This document shows, one piece after another, positions 29,646-38,812 of a stretch of DNA of 64,000 bases. The translations under genes were made by a program, and so were the position numbers. The notes beneath the pieces were generated by a model. It searched no databases, had not been told where the DNA came from, and worked only from the letters and a program-made list of their open reading frames with translations. Within the stretch, counting starts at the first letter, position 1; every line of letters starts with the position of its first letter. The stretch lies in assembly GCA_913060665.1 (NCBI GenBank), contig CAJXUY010000015.1, positions 1-64,000 on the forward strand, in the 5' to 3' direction. Source of the DNA: an uncultured Oleiphilaceae bacterium. GTDB taxonomy: Bacteria; Pseudomonadota; Gammaproteobacteria; Pseudomonadales; Oleiphilaceae.

Positions 29646-31079
29646 ATGAATACATTATTTTTGAAAATTATGGGCGTGTTCTGGGTGACCTTTATATTAA
29701 CCACTATAGCCAATATCACCATCACCTCTCAAATCAGCAGCATCGAACATAAAGCAGACAAAATTCGAAGCAAAATTGAAAACCTCGCCAATGACAGCGT
29801 GACCATTTACGAAACGTCGGGGCAAAAAGCGCTGAACAAATGGTATGAGCGAATCTACGAAGATGAAGAAATAAGAGCCGTGCTTTATCATTTAAGCCGT
29901 TATCAATCGACTCAAAAACGCGAAAAACTAGGGCTACCAATCGCCAGTCATAGAAAAATCCGAGACGATGATCATAACGAACGTAAGGATGACGATTCAG
30001 AGCATCTACTTGAGAGCCCACTGAACACAGAAAAGAAAGGGTTTCGCAAGCATTTTGATTTTCAACGCCCTCCCATCAATACACGCGTCTCTGTTATATC
30101 CCCAAATGGTGAGCGTTATCTCTTAAGAATACTCCCGTCACCTTATATTCATAAGGAACTGGGATCCCCCAGTGAGTATCGCTGGTTACGGTTATTAATC
30201 ACCCTCGGTATTATTCTGATGGCATCCCTATGGTTGAGCCGACATGTCGTCAAGCCTGTTATTACCTTAAAACAGGCAAGTCAAAAGATGGCGAAGGGCA
30301 CATTATCAACCCGTGTTGGCAAACGTATCGGCGCTCGAAAAGATGAACTAGGACAACTTGGAAACGCCTTTGACGAGATGGCCGAACAGTTAGAAAAGAC
30401 CATTACTGGACAAAATCAGTTACTTAGGGATATTTCTCACGAAATAAGAACACCTCTAACTCGACAACGTATCGCCATAGACTTAGTCAGAGAGGTAATA
30501 GAAGACAGCCCATACACAGAAAATTTGTTACACAAAATTGAAGCGCAAAATAACAAACTAAATGAACTAATCGAAAACCTGCTTACACTCAACAGACTCA
30601 ATGACGGTGCCAGTCAGTTGTCAACGGAGGCCGTTGATTTAACGCCGTTGATTAATGAACTAATTGATGACGCTGAGATCGAAGCCAGTACTAAGAAAAT
30701 AAGTATATTAAAGCAAGGCCTAAACTCCGCTATAATCAATGGCAATCGCGTATTATTGGGTAGAGCATTTGAGAATATCCTAGGAAACACCCTTAAATAC
30801 AGCCCCGAGAATGCTATTGTATCAGTGGATATTTCTACCGCAGATAACGGTGTGATTATCGCTATAGAAGATCAGGGTCCCGGGCTCAGTGAAGATGAGA
30901 TAAAGCAGGTTTTTACACCCTTTTACAGGGCCGATAACTCTCGTACCCAATCAACAGGCGGCTATGGGCTTGGGTTGTCGATTGTTAAAAAGGTTATTGA
31001 CCTGCACCAAGGAAAGGTAGAGCTGCACTCTCCTGAAAAGGAGGGGCTTTCTGTGCGAGTATACCTCCCTTTACCGTAA
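29646..31079 (+). CDS. cpxA: Envelope-stress sensor histidine kinase CpxA
   Basis: A 477-residue kinase. Transmembrane helix 1 (about 7-30), a periplasmic domain with a very charged loop (HRKIRDDDHNERKDDDSEHL, about 101-120), helix 2 (about 180-198), HAMP, HisKA with DISHEIRTPLTRQRIAIDL, HATPase with N-box ENILGNTLKYSP, EDQGPGLS and GGYGLGLSI. It senses envelope stress and phosphorylates CpxR. The acidic-basic periplasmic insert could bind metal ions or the similarly charged CpxP-like protein; that is inference. Confidence 0.88.
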   Translation: MNTLFLKIMGVFWVTFILTTIANITITSQISSIEHKADKIRSKIENLANDSVTIYETSGQKALNKWYERIYEDEEIRAVLYHLSRYQSTQKREKLGLPIASHRKIRDDDHNERKDDDSEHLLESPLNTEKKGFRKHFDFQRPPINTRVSVISPNGERYLLRILPSPYIHKELGSPSEYRWLRLLITLGIILMASLWLSRHVVKPVITLKQASQKMAKGTLSTRVGKRIGARKDELGQLGNAFDEMAEQLEKTITGQNQLLRDISHEIRTPLTRQRIAIDLVREVIEDSPYTENLLHKIEAQNNKLNELIENLLTLNRLNDGASQLSTEAVDLTPLINELIDDAEIEASTKKISILKQGLNSAIINGNRVLLGRAFENILGNTLKYSPENAIVSVDISTADNGVIIAIEDQGPGLSEDEIKQVFTPFYRADNSRTQSTGGYGLGLSIVKKVIDLHQGKVELHSPEKEGLSVRVYLPLP

Positions 31080-31113
31080 ACAACTCTACGATCCATGAAA
31101 AAACAATGAGTGA

Positions 31114-33120
31114 TCAGTTTGCGTATTGCGCCTTCTTCGCCACCAGAAGCGCATGGGATTTGTTAGCATCACTTAACATCTGCTCTGACACAAATACCTT
31201 TTCAAAATCTCGTAATAGCCGTGGCTCTCTCGTACCTAGTTTATGTTGATAAATCGCATCAAACGCCAATACATTCTTCACATACCGCCGAGTTTCATCG
31301 TAAGGAATCGTCTCAACCCACACATCAATCGGTAACGCGGCTGACGACTTTATCCACTTCTTAACGCGGTGAGGGCCTGCATTGTATGCAGCCGTGGCTA
31401 ATGCTCGGTTATTATTAAAACGCTGATACATCGCAGCAAGATAAGTGGAACCCAGGGTGATATTATATTGCGGATGATATAACGAGTTTTTAGACGGTTT
31501 TAACCCAATTTTTTTAGCCGTTTGCCGTGCCGTTGCGGGCATCAGTTGCATTAACCCTCTTGCACCAGCGCCTGATCGTGCGTTTTCAGCAAATGCGCTT
31601 TCTTGCCGGGCAATCGCAAACAACCAGGATGACTCAAGATTAACCTGAGTTGCAGCGGCCAAAAAGGCCTCCTTATGAGGTGTGGGAAAGCGTATCGAGA
31701 GGTCATTCCAGTGGTCTGCTGCAATAACCGCGGTAATGGCCTTATTATGCCACCCCCACTGATACGCTAGCTTCGCTAATGACATCAGGCCTGCCTGATT
31801 TTCTTTATCACGGGCTAAGAACTGCCATTCCCGCTTAGCGGTATTTGTATGCCCAATGTTAAGAAACTCTTTCGCCCGATCAATCTCGGGTAGTCGCCCA
31901 AAGGCTTCATAAGTGTCTAGTTCAACGGGCAGAGGCATATTGGTTAAGGTCAGAGGTTTACCCAAAAACTCAGCCGCTAAAAAGCCATAGTAGCTGCGCG
32001 TATCAGCCAGTTTCTCCAATTGTATGTGATCGAGACGAGGAACTTTTAGCTGTAATGCTAAATAAGCTTTATGTTTCCAGTAATGCCACTTCTGCTTCAT
32101 GCCATCTGTTTTCTCAAGTACTCGAATCCACTTAAGTACCGAGTCCCAGTCTCGATTCCGTAAACTAACGCGAACCTGCCACTCAAGCACCTCACGGGAG
32201 TGACTCGCATGGTGTGAGCTGTCGTCCGAAGGTAACGACGCTAAAAGACTAGACGCAGATTCATCATATTGTCTAGCCAAGCCCAAGTAGATTCTTTTTT
32301 CTAAGGTTACGACTTCAGAGGGGGTAAACTCGAATCGACTATTGTGTTTATTCCAATAGGTTAACGCAGCATCAGGGCGACGCCGAATACGGCGCTTGAT
32401 CCCATGTGTAACAACCTCTTTCATATAAGGGTTGTCAGTAGGAAAAAGCTTGGTACTGGCTAATATATTAGGGTTTTTATGTACCCAAATCATCGTTGCT
32501 GCGGCTTTATGCTGATCACCTTTTAGAAAGTTACTCGCATAACTTGCTAACGATGTATGGCCTTTATTAAGCGCTAGCTTAACGCGTTCATAGGCATAGT
32601 CAGGCTTAAAATAGGCAGACTTTAACCATATTTTAAACAAGGGGTTACATGCCTTTGGGGCAGAACCGCTCACTGTCCAGGCTTCTGCTGTTAGCTCTAA
32701 TGCCTTATCTTGTTCACCAGAGCGGTAGAGCGCTCTAAGGTAGTAACATTTGAGTGTTCGAGATTGTAGCCTGTCATCATAATTTTCAAGCAGCTGCGTC
32801 CACTCTCCCCGCTTCGGTAGGCTCAACAACCACTCATATTTTAGCCGATTACTAATCGACTGATTGGGATAATTTGCCAGGAACGCTTCAATCGCTTGAG
32901 TATCTTTATAGTTGCCATGTCTTATGCGCTCATATTCTAAATAAGGACTCAGCACATAGTCCGATATAGATTCACTCAGTGATTTAAAGGTATCAACTTT
33001 ACCCGCGCTTAACGCATCAAGTGCTGCTAGGTAAGTCTGTTGGGTGGTATTGAGCTGTGCTGCAAGCTGTAAAGGCAACAGAGAGATAATAATGGTCAGT
33101 AAAACACGATATTGGGTCAT
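31114..33120 (-). CDS. slt: Soluble lytic murein transglycosylase Slt
   Basis: A 668-residue periplasmic enzyme. Signal peptide (VLLTIIISLLPLQLAAQ), a long alpha-superhelical U and L domain, and a C-terminal lysozyme-like SLT domain with ARQESAFAENARSGAGARG (catalytic Glu), GLMQLMPATA and AAYNAGPHRVKKW. It cleaves peptidoglycan to anhydromuropeptides, feeding the recycling route served by AmgK-MurU. It is monocistronic, convergent with cpxA. Confidence 0.95.
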   Translation of the reverse strand: MTQYRVLLTIIISLLPLQLAAQLNTTQQTYLAALDALSAGKVDTFKSLSESISDYVLSPYLEYERIRHGNYKDTQAIEAFLANYPNQSISNRLKYEWLLSLPKRGEWTQLLENYDDRLQSRTLKCYYLRALYRSGEQDKALELTAEAWTVSGSAPKACNPLFKIWLKSAYFKPDYAYERVKLALNKGHTSLASYASNFLKGDQHKAAATMIWVHKNPNILASTKLFPTDNPYMKEVVTHGIKRRIRRRPDAALTYWNKHNSRFEFTPSEVVTLEKRIYLGLARQYDESASSLLASLPSDDSSHHASHSREVLEWQVRVSLRNRDWDSVLKWIRVLEKTDGMKQKWHYWKHKAYLALQLKVPRLDHIQLEKLADTRSYYGFLAAEFLGKPLTLTNMPLPVELDTYEAFGRLPEIDRAKEFLNIGHTNTAKREWQFLARDKENQAGLMSLAKLAYQWGWHNKAITAVIAADHWNDLSIRFPTPHKEAFLAAATQVNLESSWLFAIARQESAFAENARSGAGARGLMQLMPATARQTAKKIGLKPSKNSLYHPQYNITLGSTYLAAMYQRFNNNRALATAAYNAGPHRVKKWIKSSAALPIDVWVETIPYDETRRYVKNVLAFDAIYQHKLGTREPRLLRDFEKVFVSEQMLSDANKSHALLVAKKAQYAN

Positions 33121-33356
33121 GGCATCCCTAAGGTAGCTTTCGTCCTCTTATTAATCCCACCAACCATCAGTCTAAACAATGACGCTCAAAATGGGCTCGA
33201 AAAATACCGGTTAACGACTAATAGGACAATGAAAATAAGTAATAATTTAAGGTTACTACTAATATTTTGAATAACAAGGGGAAGAGCGACCTAAAACAGG
33301 ATATTAACCCAATTGTAATGCAATTAGGCCGCAAAGAAGCACTACCGATTACGACA

Positions 33357-33803
33357 TCAAATAACACGCTGTTGTGACAACCACTTCTTCAACTGCGTGA
33401 GAGGAACAGCTCCCGATAAGCGTGCAACCTCCTTTCCTTGACGAAACAGAATCAATGTCGGAATCGACTGAATCTTCCAACGACCTGCTAATGGTTTCTG
33501 GGCTTCAGTATTAAGCTTCGCGAGCCTTATACGTGGCTCTAACTCTTTAGCCGCCTGCTCAAACACCGGAGAAAAACTTTTACAAGGGCCGCACCAAGGA
33601 GCCCAGCAGTCCACCAAAACGGGGATCTCATTGTGATTCAGCACCGCTGCAACATTGGCGCTGGTTACCTCCATCGCTTTACCGATAAAAAGAGGCTTTT
33701 TACATTTTCCGCAGCTTGGTTTGTCTTTCAGCCGCTCACTAGGCAGTCGATTAGTCGCATTGCATTTTGGGCAGGTCACATTGGTGGTAGACATATCACT
33801 CAT
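33357..33803 (-). CDS. trxC: Thioredoxin 2 (TrxC)
   Basis: A 148-residue thioredoxin with an N-terminal zinc ribbon (CPKCNATNRLP and CGKCKK) and the active site WAPWCGPCKS, followed by cis-Pro in SIPTLILF. TrxC is a cytosolic disulfide reductase often induced by oxidative stress. Both ATG codons (33803 and 33794) lack a good ribosome site; the longer form is listed. The 235 bases between it and slt hold no gene. Confidence 0.94.
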   Translation of the reverse strand: MSDMSTTNVTCPKCNATNRLPSERLKDKPSCGKCKKPLFIGKAMEVTSANVAAVLNHNEIPVLVDCWAPWCGPCKSFSPVFEQAAKELEPRIRLAKLNTEAQKPLAGRWKIQSIPTLILFRQGKEVARLSGAVPLTQLKKWLSQQRVI

Positions 33804-34046
33804 TCTGTATCTGTGAGGGGGGAATCACAATTATATTAAGAAAATCATACTTAACAAGCACTCACTGCCAACTTTAGCTAAGGTCTCTAGACACGATAGT
33901 GAGTTCAAATACGATTAACTATCAGCCTATTCCTAGTGGTGAGTTTTCGACGTAAATGGCAAATGCGCCATTCAAGAAGGCAAATAGCCAAGATCATTAG
34001 GGGAAACAGACACCTTAATGAGCAGAACGAATAAGCCCTACAAAGG

Positions 34047-34556
34047 TTACTCTAACTCCGCTAACAACTCTGGACGATAGTCATCAGTATTAATCGTTAA
34101 ACCAAGGGCAGAAATTTTATTCTCCAATGCCTTAATTTCTTGCTTCAGCTCAGCCAATGTCAAATCATTGTCATCCAGCTCATAAAGCTGAGCACACCCC
34201 TTCAGGTTGAAATTCATAATGATAAGCGCATTTAGGTTGTTAGATTCTGCTGCGGCTTTAATTTTAGCCGTATTTCGGTAGATCTGATTTAGCGTTTGCT
34301 TTAGTTGCCAAACATACAACACTTCATACATGTAAGGGTGGGATTTAAAATGCCTCAAGATAAGCCCCACAAGGCTCGCAGCAATAACCACACCGATCAA
34401 ATTAAGAAAGAAGTTAGAGCCACCTAACTCACCAAAAAGTGCAATCAGAAGAGTAGAGCTGCCTAAAGCCAGCACCATAAGTAGCACAATAACAGTAGCA
34501 ATAACCCGATTAAGGCGCTTGCGGTACCGTGTTTTATCAATCGGTTGTAATTGCAT
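34047..34556 (-). CDS. DUF3087 inner-membrane protein
   Basis: A 169-residue protein with two transmembrane helices (about 17-40 and 48-66), then a cytoplasmic helical region (HPYMYEVLYVWQLKQTLNQI) and a coiled-coil C-terminus. Length, RYRKRLNRV start and central block match the DUF3087 family of gammaproteobacteria, whose function is not known. It is single, between trxC and a methyltransferase gene on the same strand. Confidence 0.8.
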   Translation of the reverse strand: MQLQPIDKTRYRKRLNRVIATVIVLLMVLALGSSTLLIALFGELGGSNFFLNLIGVVIAASLVGLILRHFKSHPYMYEVLYVWQLKQTLNQIYRNTAKIKAAAESNNLNALIIMNFNLKGCAQLYELDDNDLTLAELKQEIKALENKISALGLTINTDDYRPELLAELE

Positions 34557-34637
34557 AAAGTAGATATCATTTAGACTAAAGAATCACAAATTATACCCGC
34601 AAGTGCCCTTAGAACCAATGAGGGTATATCTCACATA

Positions 34638-35699
34638 TTAATGTGCGATCACATTAAACCTTGGGTAATTACCGAGTTGATAGCAGGCTTGGTATGAAGA
34701 CCCGCTGCGTAAAAGAGCAACATCGTTACACATACGGGGAAGGGTTATTTCAGACTCATAATCCCCCAATCTGTATTGTGAAAACACCTGAACCCGTGTC
34801 AGTATTAACAAATCATATTGTTCGATTGTCGTTATTTCGGGCAACCGAAACGGGACAGGTTTGAACTCCAACATAGACGTATCTGCATTAAATTTCGCTG
34901 AACGTATCAGCTCATCTACACTAAAAGGCAGCAGTGTCAGCAATGTACCGAGAAAGTGGCGCTGCCCTGACGCGACCAGAAGGTCATGGTCAACCGCCCC
35001 TGCACGACTCATTAGCATTTTTTCATCATCCCAATGGCCCAAACACAGCGTCACCTCGATTTTCTCAGGGATAAAAATCCCCTTGTCATGAAGCTGAGGT
35101 GATAAATTCGCCGTAACCGCTACTTGTGGCTCTTGTTCCAACGCTTTTTGCATCACCTCAGCCACGATGATATGTAACTTATGATCATGCTGGTAACGGC
35201 AGGCATCTCCTTGAATAAGGCTCACATGATGTTCTTGTAATGCCAGTACTTCAATCAAACTTTCAACACTATCTAGCGACTGCTGATGTATATCCAAAAG
35301 ATGTAGATCAAGCTCCCTGGGCTTAAACTTCACCAACAATGGCAGCAATAAGGTAGCAAAAGGGCCACAACCTGCGTATAGAATTTTTAATGGCATGTTG
35401 GGAAAGCGTATCTGGGCTGCCAGTATCGCGGCATAAACACCCCGAATAAACGCAATACTTCGGGGATAATCCTTAATGCAAAAAGCGGCTGCCTGAGGGT
35501 TAATAGCGACCCCGTCATCAAGAAAAGAGTCTTCCGCCCAGGCATTAAAACTTGCATCAGGTGTTATAGCAGTAATGTCACTGCATAGCCGCGCAAAGTC
35601 ATCTAAAGCATCAGCAAGAGATTCCGGCGAGCTATCTTCATCAAGGATAGTATGTGTGATCTTCGCTAGCTTAGTATTTGACACCTTGTTAAAAATCAA
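34638..35699 (-). CDS. SAM-dependent methyltransferase, PRMT-like layout
   Basis: A 353-residue protein. A Rossmann SAM site KILYAGCGPFATLLLPLL (about 104-121) is followed by LHLLDIHQQSLD and IIVAEVMQKALEQEP, where the Glu resembles the double-E loop region of arginine methyltransferases. The C-terminal half is beta-rich, as in that class, but I cannot name a substrate. The frame opens at TTG 35699, overlapping the barrel gene by 11 bases; GTG 35684 is an alternative. It may be co-transcribed with the barrel protein. Confidence 0.65.
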   Translation of the reverse strand: MIFNKVSNTKLAKITHTILDEDSSPESLADALDDFARLCSDITAITPDASFNAWAEDSFLDDGVAINPQAAAFCIKDYPRSIAFIRGVYAAILAAQIRFPNMPLKILYAGCGPFATLLLPLLVKFKPRELDLHLLDIHQQSLDSVESLIEVLALQEHHVSLIQGDACRYQHDHKLHIIVAEVMQKALEQEPQVAVTANLSPQLHDKGIFIPEKIEVTLCLGHWDDEKMLMSRAGAVDHDLLVASGQRHFLGTLLTLLPFSVDELIRSAKFNADTSMLEFKPVPFRLPEITTIEQYDLLILTRVQVFSQYRLGDYESEITLPRMCNDVALLRSGSSYQACYQLGNYPRFNVIAH

Positions 35700-36225
35700 G
35701 CCTCACGCCAACTCCAGCCATTGTAGAATCAACATCGGTATCAAATACCAGGTATTCAGCATAAATATCGATGGTATCCAAAATATCAAAGGCAAAGCCT
35801 AACCCTCCAAATGCGTCTTCTCCATCAGCATCACTTTTAGTCCCGCCGACATCTAAATCTATACTCGTTGAAGCAACACCTGCCTTAGCATAGACTTCAA
35901 AGAATGGTCCTATTGGAACATAACCCACTGCCGCAAGCGTAAATGCAGACGCATCAATATCATAATTAACACCCTGATCAATACCGTCATAACCACCCAG
36001 GTCGTAATAGCCAAGTTCGGCAGACATCATAAAGAGGTTAGTATCGATAAAATTATAGCCGGCAAACAAAGCGGGTACCGTATCGCTATCATCAAAACTG
36101 TCTTGCTCGGCATATGACTGATAAACCCCAGCACCAATATAGAAACCATCCGCATAAACCCGCGAAGCGCTGATCACAGTGACCATCAGTATGGTCAACA
36201 TCAATAAATAAAAAGTATTTTTCAT
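35689..36225 (-). CDS. Small outer-membrane beta-barrel protein
   Basis: A 178-residue exported protein: signal peptide to YADG, then amphipathic strands with alternating aromatic residues (GFYIGAGVYQSY, YAKAGVAS) and a C-terminal Phe (GVGVRLDF), the usual BAM signal. Length fits an eight-strand OmpA/OmpX/OmpW-like barrel. Acidic loops (DSFDDSDT, DADGED) are notable. GAGGA precedes ATG 36225. Confidence 0.82.
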   Translation of the reverse strand: MKNTFYLLMLTILMVTVISASRVYADGFYIGAGVYQSYAEQDSFDDSDTVPALFAGYNFIDTNLFMMSAELGYYDLGGYDGIDQGVNYDIDASAFTLAAVGYVPIGPFFEVYAKAGVASTSIDLDVGGTKSDADGEDAFGGLGFAFDILDTIDIYAEYLVFDTDVDSTMAGVGVRLDF

Positions 36226-36367
36226 GTTAGATCCTCTCTATGCACTAAAAATCAGATGAAGCGTTTTTGCAACCTGTTGAGTGTAGAGTATAAAACAAAA
36301 GACAATTACCTTTCGTCTGTTTTTATACCTGTAAACGCTCAATTTAAGTAAGTTATCTATGCACTCA

Positions 36368-36404
36368 GCTTATTTTTAGATGGTTTGACAACCTAAAAAT
36401 AAGC
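36368..36404. repeat. Long inverted repeat in divergent intergenic region
   Basis: Twelve-base arms GCTTATTTTTAG and CTAAAAATAAGC flank 13 bases that themselves contain GGTT-TGAC-AACC. It is AT-rich with no T run, so it is more like an operator or transcript hairpin than a terminator. It is the only notable structure in the roughly 300-base gap 36226-36526. Confidence 0.6.
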
Positions 36405-36526
36405 ACTATATTGTTCAATACTCGTACTAACATAAACGGGTTCTCAGTGTGAGTGCTTATTGAGCGATTGTTAATTCATTCACTGATGTCGATGACCTAT
36501 CTACCATTTTATATGGAAATATAAAA

Positions 36527-37177
36527 ATGAAAGATAAGTATTGGCTAATGGGCCCTATCTACGATGCGCTAAGCTATCTATTTGCAGGCAACTCCCTCCT
36601 TAAATGTAAATGTTCAATGCTTACTTCCGACCACCTAAAATCAGGTGACAAAGTCCTTTTTGCGGGCGTTGGTCACGGCAAAGAAGCCATCCTGGCAGCC
36701 GAACAAGGTGCTGATGTAACGGTTGTAGACCTGTCAGAGGCAATGCTAACCAAATTTAAAGTAGGCGTAGAAAAATCTGAAAAAAACCTCAATATCAGAA
36801 TTATCCATCGTGACATCATGACATTTGAGGAGTTTAGCCATTACGACATGGTAGTAGCTAACTTTTTTCTGAACTCATTTGATGAAGCCTTTATGACATC
36901 AGTTTTTAGTCATTTAATAAAACAAGGGAAAGCAGGTGCTCATATTGTAGTCGGTGATTTCGCCTTCCCGGAAGGCAATATAATCGCAAGAGCGACCAAA
37001 CAGTTTTACTGGTACAGCGCCATCATTCTATTTTGGATGACCACAGGCGCCTCTGTCCATCCCGTATATAATCATGTGGCTCAAATGAAAAAAATGGGGC
37101 TAACGTTTATAGACAAGAAGCACACAACGCTTTTAGGGATGAATACCTACACCTCTTATTTGGGGAAGAAAGCCTAG
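36527..37177 (+). CDS. Class I SAM-dependent methyltransferase (UbiE-like fold)
   Basis: A 216-residue protein with motif I KVLFAGVGHGKEAILAAEQG and the acidic VVDLSEAM, then DMVVANFFLNSF. A moderately hydrophobic segment (FYWYSAIILFWMTTGASV, about 165-185) suggests a membrane-associated or lipid-like substrate. The opening YWLMGPIYDALSYLFAGNSL resembles quinone and phospholipid methyltransferases. Substrate unknown; single gene. Confidence 0.75.
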   Translation: MKDKYWLMGPIYDALSYLFAGNSLLKCKCSMLTSDHLKSGDKVLFAGVGHGKEAILAAEQGADVTVVDLSEAMLTKFKVGVEKSEKNLNIRIIHRDIMTFEEFSHYDMVVANFFLNSFDEAFMTSVFSHLIKQGKAGAHIVVGDFAFPEGNIIARATKQFYWYSAIILFWMTTGASVHPVYNHVAQMKKMGLTFIDKKHTTLLGMNTYTSYLGKKA

Positions 37178-37208
37178 AAGTGTTGGTATAAAAACAAACA
37201 CAGAAAAA

Positions 37209-37730
37209 CTAAAGTGTCGACAAAAACCGTTGTCCATCAATGCTCACAACAGGGCAGTTAACAACCACATTTGTACGCGTTATTTTTACCCAACCCTGCG
37301 ACTCTGCCTTAAATATATCACCTTCAGATCTAAGCTCCTGAACATTATCACTTACTAACCACTCAACCAGATACATCAACCAGACGGGGCTATAGTTAAT
37401 ATCCTCACTTTCATAACCCAAAGGCGCTGGGGCAGACGCAAATACGTTGTTCTTCTGCTCACCCTTTGGAAACGCATAAACACGCTCCAAAACTGTTTTT
37501 AATTGAGGCGGCTTTGGATAGGCGGGTATCGCACTGGAAAGCCTTGGCGCATAGTTTGCCCCCATCTGACTAGCCATTTCACTATCCGATACATCTGTAG
37601 TCACATAGTACACTGGGTTGCCATCAACCCATCCCGTCAACAAGCTGAGCGAGACCTGATCTGGTCTATCAAAGTGTGCACACCCAGATAAAAAAAGCAC
37701 CAACAGCAGTATTAAATTTACTCGACTCAT
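37209..37730 (-). CDS. Hypothetical lipoprotein
   Basis: A 173-residue protein with lipobox LFLSGC (Cys near 17). The mature part has GWVDGNPVYYVTTDVSDSEMA and APRLSSAIPAYPKPPQLKTV, and a C-terminal NVVVNCPVVSID. I do not recognise a family. The sequence VDGNPVYYVTTDVSD resembles the opening of periplasmic proteins with copper- or ligand-binding immunoglobulin-like folds, but this is weak. Confidence 0.65.
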   Translation of the reverse strand: MSRVNLILLLVLFLSGCAHFDRPDQVSLSLLTGWVDGNPVYYVTTDVSDSEMASQMGANYAPRLSSAIPAYPKPPQLKTVLERVYAFPKGEQKNNVFASAPAPLGYESEDINYSPVWLMYLVEWLVSDNVQELRSEGDIFKAESQGWVKITRTNVVVNCPVVSIDGQRFLSTL

Positions 37731-37833
37731 ATCTCATATCCATTACCAAACATTCGCGCTCGGTCAAACAGCACATCTGCGATCATCTACTAAACCTCTA
37801 TATGACAATAGTACGTCAACAAGGTTCTCTCTT

Positions 37834-38247
37834 CTACGTTAGGCTCACCTTATTCGCGATAAACATACCCACCAACATACTCGGCACAAATATAAAACCG
37901 GGCTCACTTAGTGTTGAGAGTGACGCAATCGCAGGCCCAGGACAGTATCCATAAAGCCCCCACCCTATACCAAAAATTGCAGCGCCAGCCACTAGAGGCG
38001 TATCCAAATGAGTTTTAAGCGGCAGTGTAAAGCGTTCATTAAACATAGGGCGTTTTCTACGAAGCACCCACTTAAACGCAGGGGTGGTAATAATCAATGC
38101 ACTCCCCATCACAAATGCTAGTGATGGATCCCAGTCACCAAATAGATCTAAAAAACCAATCACCTTCTCAGGGTCCATCATTCCAGAAACCAATAAGCCC
38201 GCGCCAAAAATAATACCTGCCAACAATGCGATAAAAATAGTCATCAT
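37834..38247 (-). CDS. YeeE/YedE (DUF6691) sulfur-transport membrane protein, second half
   Basis: A 137-residue protein with four transmembrane helices. It has FGAGLLVSGMMDPEKVIGFLD and GWGLYGYCPGPAIASL, the conserved Cys motif of the second member of paired YeeE/YedE proteins. In such pairs each half supplies Cys residues for thiosulfate or sulfane-sulfur passage. Its ATG overlaps the stop of the partner gene (TAATG), which means strict coupling. Confidence 0.88.
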   Translation of the reverse strand: MMTIFIALLAGIIFGAGLLVSGMMDPEKVIGFLDLFGDWDPSLAFVMGSALIITTPAFKWVLRRKRPMFNERFTLPLKTHLDTPLVAGAAIFGIGWGLYGYCPGPAIASLSTLSEPGFIFVPSMLVGMFIANKVSLT

Positions 38248-38675
38248 TACCCTCTACTCACCGTATTAACGATAGCGACCGTAACAATCCCCGCCACCAT
38301 AAAAACCACAGTTGCGACGACTGATCGCAAAGAAAACCGCCCTATGCCACAAATACCATGACCACTCGTGCATCCAGAGCCTAGTTTAGTGCCAAAACCC
38401 ACCAGAACACCTGACAAAATAATCAGCCAAATGTTGTCATCCTTTGCAGTAGGGAGTTCCCAGTTCAATGAAAAATGGAGCAAAGCTGGCCCCATAATTA
38501 AACCTATCAGAAAAGCAGGCCTCCATAGTGGAGAGGGGTCATCTCTATTGATCTTAACCGTCTGCCATACAATACCACTAATACCCGTTACTTTACCTAA
38601 CAGGCCCATCATCATAATCACCGAACAGGCAATCATTACGCCACCAATAGTGGCGTTTATAAAGTCGGGGTTCAT
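38247..38675 (-). CDS. YeeE/YedE sulfur-transport membrane protein, first half
   Basis: A 142-residue membrane protein with GFGTKLGSGCTSGHGICGIG, the hallmark Cys-rich loop of YeeE/YedE transporters, and about four helices. Together with the overlapping downstream gene it makes a two-subunit version (PmpAB-like) of the single-chain YeeE. Role inferred: uptake of sulfur-containing ions. No rhodanese, TusA or ArsR-type regulator gene is adjacent, which is less common. Confidence 0.88.
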   Translation of the reverse strand: MNPDFINATIGGVMIACSVIMMMGLLGKVTGISGIVWQTVKINRDDPSPLWRPAFLIGLIMGPALLHFSLNWELPTAKDDNIWLIILSGVLVGFGTKLGSGCTSGHGICGIGRFSLRSVVATVVFMVAGIVTVAIVNTVSRG

Positions 38676-38768
38676 AACACGTTCCTAATCAAGCACATTT
38701 GAAAGAATTTTAACTTGGTTTGAATAATAGATCTAAAAAAACTAAAGAACAGTATTCGATAATAAAAA

Positions 38769-38786
38769 AACGGGCCAATAGGCCCG
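38769..38786 (-). terminator. Rho-independent terminator of the TRAP binding-protein gene
   Basis: Perfect arms ACGGGCC and GGCCCGT around AATA; on the minus strand the stem is followed by seven T. It lies 27 bases past the gene's stop codon. Confidence 0.85.
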
Positions 38787-38812
38787 TCCGTCAGTTTCTC
38801 GATGCCATGATC

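Noticed and set aside
33955-33972. AATGGC-AAATGC-GCCATT hairpin between trxC and the DUF3087 gene
   Set aside because: The stem is only six bases, there is no T run, and it lies in a 243-base gap with no other signal.
34018-34080. Twenty-codon plus-strand frame after the trxC region
   Set aside because: No ribosome site, overlaps the end of the DUF3087 gene, and no recognisable sequence.
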